From the NCBI RefSeq assembly GCF_003260125.1, contig NZ_QHKO01000002.1:670089-734088 (forward strand): a stretch of 64,000 bases of DNA, in the 5' to 3' direction. This document shows, one piece after another, positions 33,814 to 42,440 of the stretch; positions within the stretch are counted from its first letter, which is position 1; every line of letters starts with the position of its first letter. This DNA comes from Lujinxingia litoralis. Lineage in GTDB: Bacteria > Myxococcota_A > Bradymonadia > Bradymonadales > Bradymonadaceae. The position numbers and the translations under genes were made by a program. A model generated the notes under the pieces. That model did not search any database. It worked only from the letters and a program-made list of their open reading frames with translations, and had not been told where the DNA came from.

Positions 33814-35970
33814 ATGTTCGGAAGGGAGAGCAGTCCGGGAGGTCCACACGACACCACGTTGCGCCACCAGCTGGTGCGCAACCTGGTGCTCCTTACTCTG
33901 CTCACTGCCGGCGCGGTCGCGGCGGTGTTTCTGGTCGGGTCCTACCGGGCCGTCGAGGAGCTCTCGGAGCAGGCCATCGCGCAGGCGGTCACCCGAGCCG
34001 ATGCCGAACTCGCCCGTTTCTTTGAGCCGGTGGCCACCCAGCTCGACGTGGTCGCCGACTGGGGCAGCTCCGGGGACCTGAGCCTGGAAGAGGGCAACCT
34101 GGAGGCGATGAACGCGCGCCTGGTGCCGGTGCTGCGTCGCCTGCCCCAGGTCACCTCACTGCTCTACGCCGACAATCAGGGGCGCGAGTACCTGCTGCTG
34201 GAGCAGGGCGAGGGCTGGGTAAACCGCCAGGTGGACCGCGCCCGCTGGGGCGAGCAGGTGCGCTGGACGCGCTGGGATGCCCGCGCTCAGGTAGTGGAGC
34301 GCTGGGAGGAGGCGCTGGACTACGACACCCGAAAGCGGCCCTGGTACGTCGGCGCGATGTCTGCGCCCCCGCGCCAGATTCAGTGGACCGAGCCCTACAC
34401 CTTTTACACCACCGAAGAGCCGGGCATCACCGCCTCGCTGCGCTTTGCGTCGCCCGAAGGCCCGGCCCGGGTGGTGGCCCTGGATGTGAGGCTTACCGAC
34501 ATCTCGGCGTTCACCACCGGGGTGCGTCCGACTGAGCACGGCTTTGTGGCGGTGCTCGCCGGCGATGAGACCGTGATGGGACTGCCGGCCCGGGGGCGCT
34601 ACGAAGCCCCGGAGGCCATTCGGGCCGACGTGCTCAAGTCGATCGATGCGCTGGGGTTGTGGCCGCTTGGCGAGGCGCTGCGAGCCTGGCGAGACGCCGG
34701 GAGCCGGGCGGAGCTGGTGGAGGTCGACACCGCTGGCGAGCGCTACTGGGCGGGGTTTCGGCCGGTCCGGCTGGGGCCGCGCGAGCTGACGATTGCCACG
34801 GTGGTGCCCCGCAGTGACTTCACCGCTGTGATCGAGCGTCAGCGCAACATCACCCTGGCGCTGACCCTACTGGCGCTGGGGCTGGCGGTGCTGGTGGGCG
34901 TGCGCACCTCCCGTTCGTACCGACGCCGCTTTGAGGCGATGGTCGACGCGGCCCGCCGGCTGGGGCAGTACACCCTGGAGCAGAAGATCGGGGAGGGCGG
35001 GGTGGGCACCGTGTACCGGGCGCATCACGCGATGTTGCAGCGCCCCACGGCGGTGAAGTTGCTGCGCCCCGAGCTCTACGACCGGGAGTCGGTGCGTCGT
35101 TTTGAGCGCGAGGTCCAGTTGACCTGCCGGCTGACCCACCCCAACACCATCACGATCTACGACTACGGGCGCACCACCGAGGGCGTGTTTTATTACGCGA
35201 TGGAGTACCTGGAAGGTGTGACGTTGGCCGAGCTGAGCACGTACGCCGGTCCGCTGGATGAGGGGCGAGTGATCTTTTTGCTGCGGCAGATCTGCGGCGC
35301 CCTGCAGGAAGCGCACGAGGTGGGGTTGATTCACCGCGACATCAAGCCGGGCAACGTGGTGGTGGGGATGCGGGGCGGGCTCGGCGATTTTGTGAAGGTG
35401 CTCGACTTCGGGCTGGTCAAAGACATTCACGCCCCGAAGGAGGTGCAGCTTACCGGACGCGACATTCTGCAGGGCTCGCCGGGCTTTATGGCGCCGGAAG
35501 TGATTCTGGGGCAGGGGGCTGATGACGTGCGGGTGGATGTCTTCGCGCTGGGCGCGGTGGCCTACGTGCTCCTGACCGGGCGCAACCCCTACGAGGAGGA
35601 CTCGCCGGTGAAACTGATGCTCAAGCAGGTCCAGGACGACCCGCCGCCGCTCTCGCAGGTGGGACGTGCCATCGACGCCGATCTCGAAGCTCTGGTGATG
35701 CGCGCGTTGAGTCGCAAGGTCGGTGAGCGGCCGCAGACCATGGCTGAGTTTCGCCAGGCGCTGGAGCGATGCGGGGCGGCCCAGGCCTGGGACGAGCATC
35801 GGGCGCGCCGGTGGTGGGAGGAGCATGGCGAGCGCCTGATGCCGGCGGGGGCGCCGGCCCCGGAGCCCGAGCGTCAGGGGCTGGCGCTGGAGGTCACCCT
35901 GGAGATGGCCACCCCGCGCCGCATCGCGGCGCCCGGCCCGGGGCGAGCCCGGGAGCCCGAGGAGGTCTGA
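33814..35970 (+). CDS. Transmembrane receptor Ser/Thr kinase with N-terminal Cache-type sensor
   Basis: 718 residues. Helix 1 (about 22-43) and helix 2 (about 346-364) enclose a 300-residue extracytoplasmic region. That region has the marks of a dCache sensor: an N-terminal long helix (AVEELSEQAIAQAVTRADAEL), LLYADNQGREY near 125, TRKRPWYVGAM near 178 and EPYTFYTTEEPGITASL. The cytoplasmic C-terminal half is a full Hanks kinase: Gly loop IGEGGVGTVY, Lys415 in AVKLL, HRDIKPGN at 507-514, DFG at 531-533 and MAPEV. A Pro/Ala/Arg-rich tail ends the protein. dCache sensors normally feed histidine kinases or chemoreceptors; coupling to a Ser/Thr kinase in this order is the reverse of the common kinase-membrane-sensor layout. 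Ligands are typically small amines or acids, not predictable here. Confidence 0.85.
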   Translation: MFGRESSPGGPHDTTLRHQLVRNLVLLTLLTAGAVAAVFLVGSYRAVEELSEQAIAQAVTRADAELARFFEPVATQLDVVADWGSSGDLSLEEGNLEAMNARLVPVLRRLPQVTSLLYADNQGREYLLLEQGEGWVNRQVDRARWGEQVRWTRWDARAQVVERWEEALDYDTRKRPWYVGAMSAPPRQIQWTEPYTFYTTEEPGITASLRFASPEGPARVVALDVRLTDISAFTTGVRPTEHGFVAVLAGDETVMGLPARGRYEAPEAIRADVLKSIDALGLWPLGEALRAWRDAGSRAELVEVDTAGERYWAGFRPVRLGPRELTIATVVPRSDFTAVIERQRNITLALTLLALGLAVLVGVRTSRSYRRRFEAMVDAARRLGQYTLEQKIGEGGVGTVYRAHHAMLQRPTAVKLLRPELYDRESVRRFEREVQLTCRLTHPNTITIYDYGRTTEGVFYYAMEYLEGVTLAELSTYAGPLDEGRVIFLLRQICGALQEAHEVGLIHRDIKPGNVVVGMRGGLGDFVKVLDFGLVKDIHAPKEVQLTGRDILQGSPGFMAPEVILGQGADDVRVDVFALGAVAYVLLTGRNPYEEDSPVKLMLKQVQDDPPPLSQVGRAIDADLEALVMRALSRKVGERPQTMAEFRQALERCGAAQAWDEHRARRWWEEHGERLMPAGAPAPEPERQGLALEVTLEMATPRRIAAPGPGRAREPEEV

Positions 35971-35973
35971 GGC

Positions 35974-36882
35974 TCAGTCCTCGCTCTCCTCGTCGATGGG
36001 CACCAGCATCACGGTGGTGGGATGCTTGCGGGCCACGGCGCCGGCGACCGAGCCCAGGGCGCGGTCCTGGAGCGCGGAGCGCGAGCGTTTGGCCAGCACC
36101 ACAAGGTCGATGGCGTTGTGTTCGCAGAAGTGAATCAGGGTGGGGGCCGCGCGCCCCGAGAAGACGTGGGCCTCGACCTTGAGCCCGGCGTAGAGCGCCT
36201 GGACCTGGGCGCAGAGCGCGTTGAGGCTGTCCCGGGTGCGGGCGCTCAACTCCTCCATGTCGCGAGGCGCCAGGTAATTGACCAGGCCGGTGTTGAGGGT
36301 GGGCGTGGGGTGGTCTTGCAGGACGTGGACCAGCTCCAGCGTTCCCTCGTTGAGGTGGGCCAGCTGCGCGGCGCTGAAGAGCGCGGACTGGGAGCCCGGG
36401 AAGAAGTCGACGGCCACCGCCATGCGCGGGTGATCCGGGAGGCTCTGGTGATCGGGTTTGACCAGCACGGTGCGGGTCGGGGCGCGGTGGGCGAGTTTGA
36501 GCGAGGTGGAGCCGAGCAACGCGCGGCCGAAGGCGCCGGCGCCGCTGGTGCCGGTGATCAACCAGTCGACCGGGTTCTGCTTGCAGTACTCGGTGATCTC
36601 GCGTGAGGGGTTGCCCTCGCGGACGACGATGTCGACGTCCGCGGTGTCGTCGTCGACCCCTTTGAGCCAGTCTCGCACCTCGTGGGTGGTCTGGTAGTTG
36701 AGGCCGGGCATGTCGGTGACCTGGGCCTCCCCTTTCATGGCGTGCCAGGAGGGCTCCGAGACGTAGAGCGCGCGGAGCGTGGCCTGATGGTCGGCCTGAT
36801 GAATGCGGTCTCGAAGTGCGAGCGCCCAGCGCGCGGCGCCTTCGGCTTCGAGGGAGAGGTCGGTGGCCAGAAGAATGTTCAT
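35974..36882 (-). CDS. Tandem-domain universal stress protein
   Basis: 302 residues, two UspA domains in a row. Domain 1 (about 1-145) begins MNILLATDLSLEAEGAARWAL and ends in GTSGAGAFGRALLGSTSLKLAHRAPTRTVLV, with an ATP-binding G-x2-G-x9-GS pattern. Domain 2 (about 150-300) has MAVAVDFFPGSQSAL and ends DLVVLAKRSRSALQDRALGSVAGAVARKHP, where the pattern is less well kept. Double-domain Usps act in stress survival by binding nucleotides or partners. ATG at 36882 is preferred: it gives the family N-terminus, whereas the longer open frame to 37179 is Arg/Pro/Gly-rich and overlaps the neighbour. It is convergent with the Cache kinase (3-bp gap between stops). Confidence 0.92.
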   Translation of the reverse strand: MNILLATDLSLEAEGAARWALALRDRIHQADHQATLRALYVSEPSWHAMKGEAQVTDMPGLNYQTTHEVRDWLKGVDDDTADVDIVVREGNPSREITEYCKQNPVDWLITGTSGAGAFGRALLGSTSLKLAHRAPTRTVLVKPDHQSLPDHPRMAVAVDFFPGSQSALFSAAQLAHLNEGTLELVHVLQDHPTPTLNTGLVNYLAPRDMEELSARTRDSLNALCAQVQALYAGLKVEAHVFSGRAAPTLIHFCEHNAIDLVVLAKRSRSALQDRALGSVAGAVARKHPTTVMLVPIDEESED

Positions 36883-37148
36883 GGGAGGCCTCGGCTGGGG
36901 GACTCGGATCGGCACAGGGTGCGTCGGGCCCGCACGCTCCGGGGCGTTGATCGGGTGGCGAGCCGGGCATGGCACTCCAAAAGGTGCGCACCATGGGAGT
37001 TGTCCCAAGCCGGGGCGGGGCGCGCCCCGGGGTGCCGCGCGAGTTCGCCGGCGCCTCAAAGCGCCCGAGGGCCGGAGGAGACTCCGGCCCTCAGAGCCCC
37101 CCCGGGCGCCGGGCGCCCCGGGGGTGTTGCGGGTTTTGCGCCCGGGGG

Positions 37149-37192
37149 CGCCCTCAATCTCTCCCGAACACGCCCTCAATCTCTCCCGAACA
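37149..37192. repeat. 22-bp perfect tandem duplication at the 3' end of the hydrolase-like gene
   Basis: Two perfect 22-bp copies, 37149-37170 and 37171-37192. The copy at 37171 carries the last codons and the stop of the gene at 37176; the other is a duplicate just past the stop. It would re-create the same GRD-stop ending if the first stop were lost. Confidence 0.9.
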
Positions 37193-39191
37193 CGCAGGGG
37201 CCTCCCTGGCAGACGTCGATGATCTCGCCGGTGCGCCAGAAGTGGACCATCTGCTCCTGGTGCTCGGTCAAGCGCCGAGGCAGCGTGTGGGGGTCGCCCA
37301 GCTCGTCTTCGGGAGGCTGCGGGCCCGGGGCCGGCCAGGGGTTGCCGAAATCGTAGAGCACCACGCCGGAGCCCGCCCGGGGATACTCGGCGGTGGGCAC
37401 TCCCCAGGGCTCACGCTCACTGTCGTAGGGGCGCATCAGGGGAATCCCGATGTCGGTGCGAGCGGCGATCTCGTTGGTGACCACGGCCACCTGGTAGTCG
37501 CCTTTGGCCGGGGCAAAGAGCGCGCGCTTGTCGCCGGGATAGAAGGGCTCCTGGTCGATGTGGCGCAGGTAGCTGATGGGATCGACGCTGTCCCAGAGCA
37601 GCTGGATGGCCGCGATGGCCAGCTCCTGGTCCACGCGATCGGGGTAGCCCAGCTTTAAGAAGGTGAAGTAGGTGGCAAAGTTCGCCGAGCGCTCCAGGAG
37701 CATGGCGTAGTTGGCGCCGGGCACGCCCAGGTGGGCGCGCTCCACGTCGGGGGTCAGCGCCAGAAAGCTCACCCCGTAGATCCCGCCCTGGCTGATGCCC
37801 ATGTAGTAGAGCTCCTCGGGGTTGACCTGGAGATTGTAGTCGGCCAGCTCGGCGATCTCGGTGAGCCCGTCGCGCATCGCCCGGGTGAGCACGGCGTAGT
37901 CGACCAGGCCCTGGTGCATCCGATCGACGAGCTCTTCAAAGTAGGTGGCGTGTTGCAGGGCATAGCCGGCCAGGGGGATATCGCGCTGGGAGAAGCCGGC
38001 GAAGGTGGTGGCAAAAAAGATCAGGTGCTTCTCGTGGGCAATTTTGGCCACGTGATTGGAGCCGTAGGTCACCTCTTCGCCGCTGCCGAGCATGCCGTGG
38101 CCGTACTTGACCAGCCCGTGGGGCGTGCCATCGAGGGCGGAGTGGGGGATGCGCAGCCAGAAGGTCGATTGATGGGTGCCCTGCTGCGAGATGGTGCCAT
38201 CGTCGTTGCGGTTGAGCAGGTAGCCCTCGGCCGGGGCGCGCTCCGAGCGCGTCACGAAGCTGGGGACGGTGAAGGTGCCCAGGATGTCGAGCGCGATGTG
38301 GGGGTGCTCCTCCGGGGTGTTGACGGTGAGGATGTCGATGGTGAATTCGACCGGCGTCTCTTCGATGGCGTGGAGCGCGTCGCTCACCATGGAGCGGGCC
38401 GGGCCGTGGAGGGCCTGGGAGCTGGAGGTGTGGAAGTCCCAGGCCAGGGTGAGCTCCTCGGGGGCCACGCCCTGGTCTTGGAGCAGGGCGAAGATCTCGT
38501 CGAAGCGCTCCTGACGCCAGGCCAGCTCCGGATCGTCGGCGGCCTGGCCGCTGCGGTAGGCCTCAAACGCCGCCGAGGGCGCGATGGGCTGGCCCCCGGT
38601 GGTGGTGAGGTTGCGCATGGCCACGATGTAGCGGCTGTCGAGCTCCAGGATCACCGCCGGCCGGATGTAGAGGACCTGCTTGTCACTGGAGGGCGCCTGG
38701 GAGTCGAGCTCGGCCCAGTAGGGTACGTGCTCCACGCCCTGGTCGGCGACGCGCAGCAAGAAGATCTGGCGATCCTCATCCTCGAGGGAGCGCTCAATGG
38801 AGTCTTCGCCGGCCATCTGCGAGACGTCGATGTCGGGGAAGAGGGTGATGATCGGGGAGCCCGGCCCGTAGCCGTCGAGGCGGCGGTAGGCGTCGGGGGC
38901 GATATGGTCCTGGCGGCTTTTGGGGAGGCTGGAATCGCCGAAGTCCAGCGCGTAGCCGGTCTGTTGAGCGGCGTCCTCTTTGAGGTAGAGGTTCGAGGGC
39001 CAGGGGAGCGCGCAGTACGAGGGCATCAAGGCGTCGCAGTCGGTGGTGCGCGCGGTGGGCAGGGGGCCGACGTCGGCCTCGGCGTCGGCGTCGAGCGTGC
39101 CGCCATCCGGGGTTTCGGTGGCGTCGGGCTCCGAGCAGGCGACGCCCAGCATCAGGAGCGCCAGGGGGATAAGGGCAGGGGTACGGGGCAT
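37176..39191 (-). CDS. Lipoprotein with alpha/beta-hydrolase-like motif
   Basis: 671 residues. Signal peptide with lipobox LGVAC, then an Asp/Ala/Glu-rich linker. The body begins DCDALMPSYCALPWPSNLYL, an opening I recognise from large secreted proteins of Myxococcota. A nucleophile elbow YYMGISQGGIYG (GxSxG, Ser near 464) and a glycine-rich KYGHGMLGSGEE loop suggest an alpha/beta-hydrolase fold, perhaps an esterase or lipase. The catalytic acid and His cannot be placed with certainty. Four Cys near the ends may form disulfides. ATG at 39191 has a good GGAGGAG ribosome binding site, better than the longer frame to 39212. The last bases are part of a 22-bp tandem duplication. Confidence 0.7.
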   Translation of the reverse strand: MPRTPALIPLALLMLGVACSEPDATETPDGGTLDADAEADVGPLPTARTTDCDALMPSYCALPWPSNLYLKEDAAQQTGYALDFGDSSLPKSRQDHIAPDAYRRLDGYGPGSPIITLFPDIDVSQMAGEDSIERSLEDEDRQIFLLRVADQGVEHVPYWAELDSQAPSSDKQVLYIRPAVILELDSRYIVAMRNLTTTGGQPIAPSAAFEAYRSGQAADDPELAWRQERFDEIFALLQDQGVAPEELTLAWDFHTSSSQALHGPARSMVSDALHAIEETPVEFTIDILTVNTPEEHPHIALDILGTFTVPSFVTRSERAPAEGYLLNRNDDGTISQQGTHQSTFWLRIPHSALDGTPHGLVKYGHGMLGSGEEVTYGSNHVAKIAHEKHLIFFATTFAGFSQRDIPLAGYALQHATYFEELVDRMHQGLVDYAVLTRAMRDGLTEIAELADYNLQVNPEELYYMGISQGGIYGVSFLALTPDVERAHLGVPGANYAMLLERSANFATYFTFLKLGYPDRVDQELAIAAIQLLWDSVDPISYLRHIDQEPFYPGDKRALFAPAKGDYQVAVVTNEIAARTDIGIPLMRPYDSEREPWGVPTAEYPRAGSGVVLYDFGNPWPAPGPQPPEDELGDPHTLPRRLTEHQEQMVHFWRTGEIIDVCQGGPCVFGRD

Positions 39192-39336
39192 GGGGCTCCT
39201 CCGGGGAGACAAAAAGGCCGGGAGGGCGCCTCTACGGGATAAGGGGCGCCTTCAGGGATCGGGCTCTGTGGTCGCTTCGCGCAGAATGATGCCGCGAAAG
39301 TCCCCCTGAAGAAAGGGCGAGTTGGGGGGGCGCGCC

Positions 39337-40038
39337 TCAGCCGTCGGCGGCGGGCGGGGTGTCGCCGGGCTCGGCGTTGCGGGTCTTGAGCAGGGCCAGC
39401 GCGATGCCGCCCCCCGAGAGCCCGAGCATGACCAGGAGCAAGAGCAAGAAGGTCCCCCAGGAGCTTCCCTCCTCGGCGCTGGCGAGGTCGCGCAGCTCCA
39501 GGTCCAGGGTGCTCAGGCAGCGCTCAATCGGGGTGTTCCAGGCGTGGTACTGCGGCGCGCCGCCCTCCCCGGTGGGCAGCTCCTGGTAGGCGTGTTCCAT
39601 GCAGGCGCGGAGTCGGTCTTGGAGGCGCTGATGGGTGGGCTTTGAGATCTCGGCCTCGGCCAGAGCCTGATCGATGAGCTCGGCGCGGCGCTCCCTGTAG
39701 TGGTCCAGGCGCTGGCTGGCGGCGGTGGCCTCGCGGAAGAAGTCGGCCCGCTGCTTCAGGGTTTTAAAGGCCGCGTCGTCCAGGGGCTGCTCTCCCCGGG
39801 TGCAGGCCTGGAGCGCCTGGTGGCGGCGGGCCTCCCAGGATTCGAGGACCGGGCCGGCCGGGTGCTCGGCGGGCAGGCGCTCTACAAGGGGCGCAAAGGT
39901 GCTGGCCGCGGGCATGTCGTCGAGGGTCTGGCACTGCGTGTTGGTCGCGGCGGTGGCCAGCGCCGGGGCGCTCAGCAGGAGCGCGGCGCTCAGGGTCAGC
40001 GCGAAGGTTCGAGGGGAGAGGAGCGAAAGGTGGGGCAT
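39337..40038 (-). CDS. Secreted helical protein with C-terminal membrane anchor
   Basis: 233 residues. A signal peptide (about 1-27, ending ALATAAT) is followed by a largely helical, charged body with five Cys. A single C-terminal transmembrane helix (about 200-222, TFLLLLLVMLGLSGGGIALALL) precedes a short Pro/Ala tail. The layout puts the body in the periplasm, anchored at its C-terminus. No known domain is recognised. ATG at 40038 is chosen because the signal peptide starts there; the longer frame to 40134 is not signal-like. It is divergent from the lipoprotein gene at 40296 across a 257-bp region in which no other feature was seen. Confidence 0.68.
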   Translation of the reverse strand: MPHLSLLSPRTFALTLSAALLLSAPALATAATNTQCQTLDDMPAASTFAPLVERLPAEHPAGPVLESWEARRHQALQACTRGEQPLDDAAFKTLKQRADFFREATAASQRLDHYRERRAELIDQALAEAEISKPTHQRLQDRLRACMEHAYQELPTGEGGAPQYHAWNTPIERCLSTLDLELRDLASAEEGSSWGTFLLLLLVMLGLSGGGIALALLKTRNAEPGDTPPAADG

Positions 40039-40295
40039 CGGAGCGACTCCGGGGGAGAATGGCCGGGGCGGGCAAACGCGCCCAACCTGCCACGAAGCGA
40101 GCCCCGGGGCCAGCCGCGCCACCAGGCCGCTCAAGGCCCCTGCACTGGCCGCCGATTCCCGGGATCGGCTTCTTTGACAAGAGGTTAGGTGAGTGGCGGA
40201 CCCCCGGCAGGGGGCTTGACTTTTGGGCGGCTCAAAGCACTCTGAGCGCCTTGTTGACGGACGACCCAGAGACTCTCTGGCAAGCGGAGTAAGCG

Positions 40296-41342
40296 ATGCG
40301 AGACAAGATGTGGTGGATGGCCCTTCTCTGTGGTGGGGCCCTGTGGGCCGGTGGCTGTGGTACGGACACCGTGGCCGAGGGGACCGACTCCGATGTGAAT
40401 GCTCCTGATACCGACACCACCGACGGGGGCCCGGAAGACGCCGCGGATCTGGGGGACCTCGATGCTGATGCCCCCGATGTGGATGGGGAGGATGCCGACG
40501 GGGGCGCTGAACCCGACGCCGACGCCGAGGTCGATGCCGACGCCGACCCCGACGCCGGGGAGGAGCCCTGGCCCTGCCCGTCGGGGCATCGCGTGAACAA
40601 AGAGAGCGGGGAGTGCGAGAGCGTGCCCACGTTGCTCGTGTTCACCCAGGATCTGCAGTCCTATGTGGGGGAGGAGCTGAGCTCGGAGATGCGCGGGGTG
40701 CTGGTGTGCTCCAGCTTCAGCGAGAGCGCCGGGCGCCTGCCCCGGGAGACGGTCGACGAGGGGGAGCGTTGTCGGGTGTACGGGGAGTACTGGAGCGAGG
40801 TGCCCGAGACCACGTATTACGACGCCGGACCGATCACGCTCTTCGGGCTCAACGGCATGAATCCGGCGGCGTTTACGGCGCCGAGCGGTCAGGGCTCCTG
40901 CTATCACCCGCCCCAGGGGCTGGGCGGGCAGTTCCTCTTTGATCAGGGGGCCGAGCTGCGGGTGATGTCGCCGGGGAGCGAGGGGGAGTTTGCGTTCCCG
41001 GGCTTTGACCGCACGATGCAGACGCTGGTGGCCGATGATTTTGAGCACGACGCGCTGGTGCCTGGCGAGGATCTACAGGTGCGCTGGACGCCGGCGGAGG
41101 GCGCCTCGGTGGTGCGCATCGACGTGGACGCCCGCGGCAGCGATGGCACCCACCGCACGATCATCTGTGAGGTGCGCAACACCGGGAGCTACACCATTCC
41201 GGCGGCGCTGACCGGCTACCTTCCGCAGGAGCGCTCCAGCGAGTTCCTGATGGTGGAGCAGTCGCATACCGAGCGCATTGAGCCCGAAGACTCCGAGGTG
41301 CTGATCATGCTCTCGAACACCGCCTCCACGCGGAAGCGCTGA
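40296..41342 (+). CDS. Lipoprotein with Asp-rich linker, unknown function
   Basis: 348 residues. Lipobox WAGGC, then an Asp/Ala/Glu linker (about 23-95) typical of surface lipoproteins in this genome. The globular remainder starts at WPCPSGHRVNKESGECE and holds seven Cys, mostly beta-strand pattern; the C-terminal third (GEDLQVRWTPAEGASVVRIDVDARG) looks like a fibronectin or Ig-like domain. No catalytic motif. The stop is only 3 bp from the first palindrome of the 42-bp array, so the array lies in its transcript unless the message ends earlier; the terminator at 41834 would end it. Confidence 0.72.
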   Translation: MRDKMWWMALLCGGALWAGGCGTDTVAEGTDSDVNAPDTDTTDGGPEDAADLGDLDADAPDVDGEDADGGAEPDADAEVDADADPDAGEEPWPCPSGHRVNKESGECESVPTLLVFTQDLQSYVGEELSSEMRGVLVCSSFSESAGRLPRETVDEGERCRVYGEYWSEVPETTYYDAGPITLFGLNGMNPAAFTAPSGQGSCYHPPQGLGGQFLFDQGAELRVMSPGSEGEFAFPGFDRTMQTLVADDFEHDALVPGEDLQVRWTPAEGASVVRIDVDARGSDGTHRTIICEVRNTGSYTIPAALTGYLPQERSSEFLMVEQSHTERIEPEDSEVLIMLSNTASTRKR

Positions 41343-41345
41343 GCA

Positions 41346-41806
41346 TTCTGGACGTCCAGAAGTGGAGGTAAGGGGCTCAAGTGGTGTTTCTGGACGTCCA
41401 GAAGTGTAGGTAAGGGGCTCAAGTGGGTGTTCTGGATGTCCAGAAGTGTAGGTAAGGGGCTCAAGTGGGTGTTCTGGATGTCCAGAAGGGTAGGTAAGGG
41501 GCTCAAGTGGGGTTTCTGCCGACGACAGAGCGGGCGGTCGAAGGCTCAAGTGGGTGTTCTGGACGTCCAGAAGTGCTGGTAAGGGGCTCAAGTGGGTGTT
41601 CTGGACGTCCAGAAGTGCTGGTAAGGGGCTCAAGTGGGGTTTCTGCAGACGAGAGAGTGGGCGGTCGAAGGCTTAAGTGGGTGTTCTGGACGTCCAGAAG
41701 TGCTGGTAAGGGGCTCAAGTGGGGTTTCTGCAGACGAGAGAGTGGGCGGTCGAAGGCTTAAGTGGGTGTTCTGGACGTCCAGAAGTGGAGGTAAGGGGCT
41801 CAAGTT
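41346..41806. repeat. Tandem array of about eleven 42/43-bp units with palindromic core
   Basis: Eight type-A units (42 bp) start with the perfect 16-bp palindrome TTCTGGACGTCCAGAA, or its one-base variant with GGATGTCC, at 41346, 41388, 41430, 41472, 41557, 41599, 41684 and 41769. Three type-B units (43 bp) at 41514, 41641 and 41726 begin TTCTGC and lack the palindrome. Both types end in C(T/C)CAAGTGGGTG-like sequence or its CTTAAG variant. The order is A A A A B A A B A B A. No unique spacers separate the units and no cas genes are near, so it is not a CRISPR array. It sits between a lipoprotein gene and a bidirectional terminator. Confidence 0.95.
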
Positions 41807-41833
41807 GGCGGTGGGGTGGCGAGGGGCTCGCCC

Positions 41834-41874
41834 AAAAAAACGCGTCCAGCGCTTAAGCGCGGACGCGTTTTTTT
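41834..41874. terminator. Bidirectional terminator between convergent lipoprotein genes
   Basis: Seven A residues, then CGCGTCC, then an inner palindrome GCGCTTAAGCGC, then GGACGCG and seven T residues. It can fold on either strand with a T-run, serving the + gene at 40296 and the - gene at 41907. A second, T-less hairpin (CCCCGCTTAAGCGCGGGG) follows at 41882-41899. Confidence 0.88.
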
Positions 41875-41906
41875 AGTTCACCCCCGCTTAAGCGCGGGGC
41901 GCGCGA

Positions 41907-42371
41907 TCACTGGAAGCGCGCGCCATGGCAGGTGGTGGGTTCTTCGGCAGGATTCACCTCCAGGGTGAACGTTTCCTCGCCATGGATCACGGTGTACTCG
42001 CCGGCCTCCAGCGCGGGGATCGCGCAGCGGGCCTGGAGCTGGCCGCAGTCCTCGGTGCATGCGCGGTCGGTGACGCTGTAGTCGAGGAAGGAGGCCTCGG
42101 AGCTCAGGGTGATGGTCGTGCCCTCGACGCTGGCGGTGCAGCTGGCCTCGGGGTTGAGCGAGCAGCTCGACGAGAGGCAGATCGGGATCGTGACGCTGAT
42201 CGAGGGGATCTCGATGGCGCTGGTGTTCTGCGCGTCTTCGGCCAGGTGCAGGCAGACCTGGCCCTGGTTCTCGTAGCGGACGTCTTCGGGGGAGGCGTCG
42301 TCGTTGCCACAGGCCGCGGCCATCAGGGGGAGGGAGAGCAGGGCAAGAAGGGTCGTGGAAAGGGGGCGCAT
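41907..42371 (-). CDS. Small cysteine-rich lipoprotein (paralogue of 42441 gene)
   Basis: 154 residues. Lipobox AAAC after a short signal peptide. The mature part has eight Cys in the order VC, PIC, SSC, SC, AC, DC, RC, TC, consistent with four disulfides. The core CLSSSC and the C-terminal GEYTVIHGEE are shared with the neighbouring gene at 42441, so the two arose by tandem duplication. The beta-rich pattern suggests a small extracytoplasmic fold; no family recognised. A good AGGAG ribosome binding site precedes the ATG. Confidence 0.75.
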   Translation of the reverse strand: MRPLSTTLLALLSLPLMAAACGNDDASPEDVRYENQGQVCLHLAEDAQNTSAIEIPSISVTIPICLSSSCSLNPEASCTASVEGTTITLSSEASFLDYSVTDRACTEDCGQLQARCAIPALEAGEYTVIHGEETFTLEVNPAEEPTTCHGARFQ

Positions 42372-42440
42372 CGTGAACTCCTAAATCAGCATGGTTCAGA
42401 AAAGTGGGGAGCGGACTCAGAAAGATGAGGGGAGCCGGGC

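Noticed and set aside
41073..41718. Open frames on the - strand giving repeated LSPLPALLDVQNTH peptides
   Set aside because: They come from the 42-bp array; frame changes at each 43-bp B unit, and starts and stops lie inside the repeats or opposite a lipoprotein gene.
41346..41806. CRISPR array
   Set aside because: Units are contiguous with no unique spacers and no cas genes nearby; the palindromic repeat alone is not enough. The same applies to 59073-59680.
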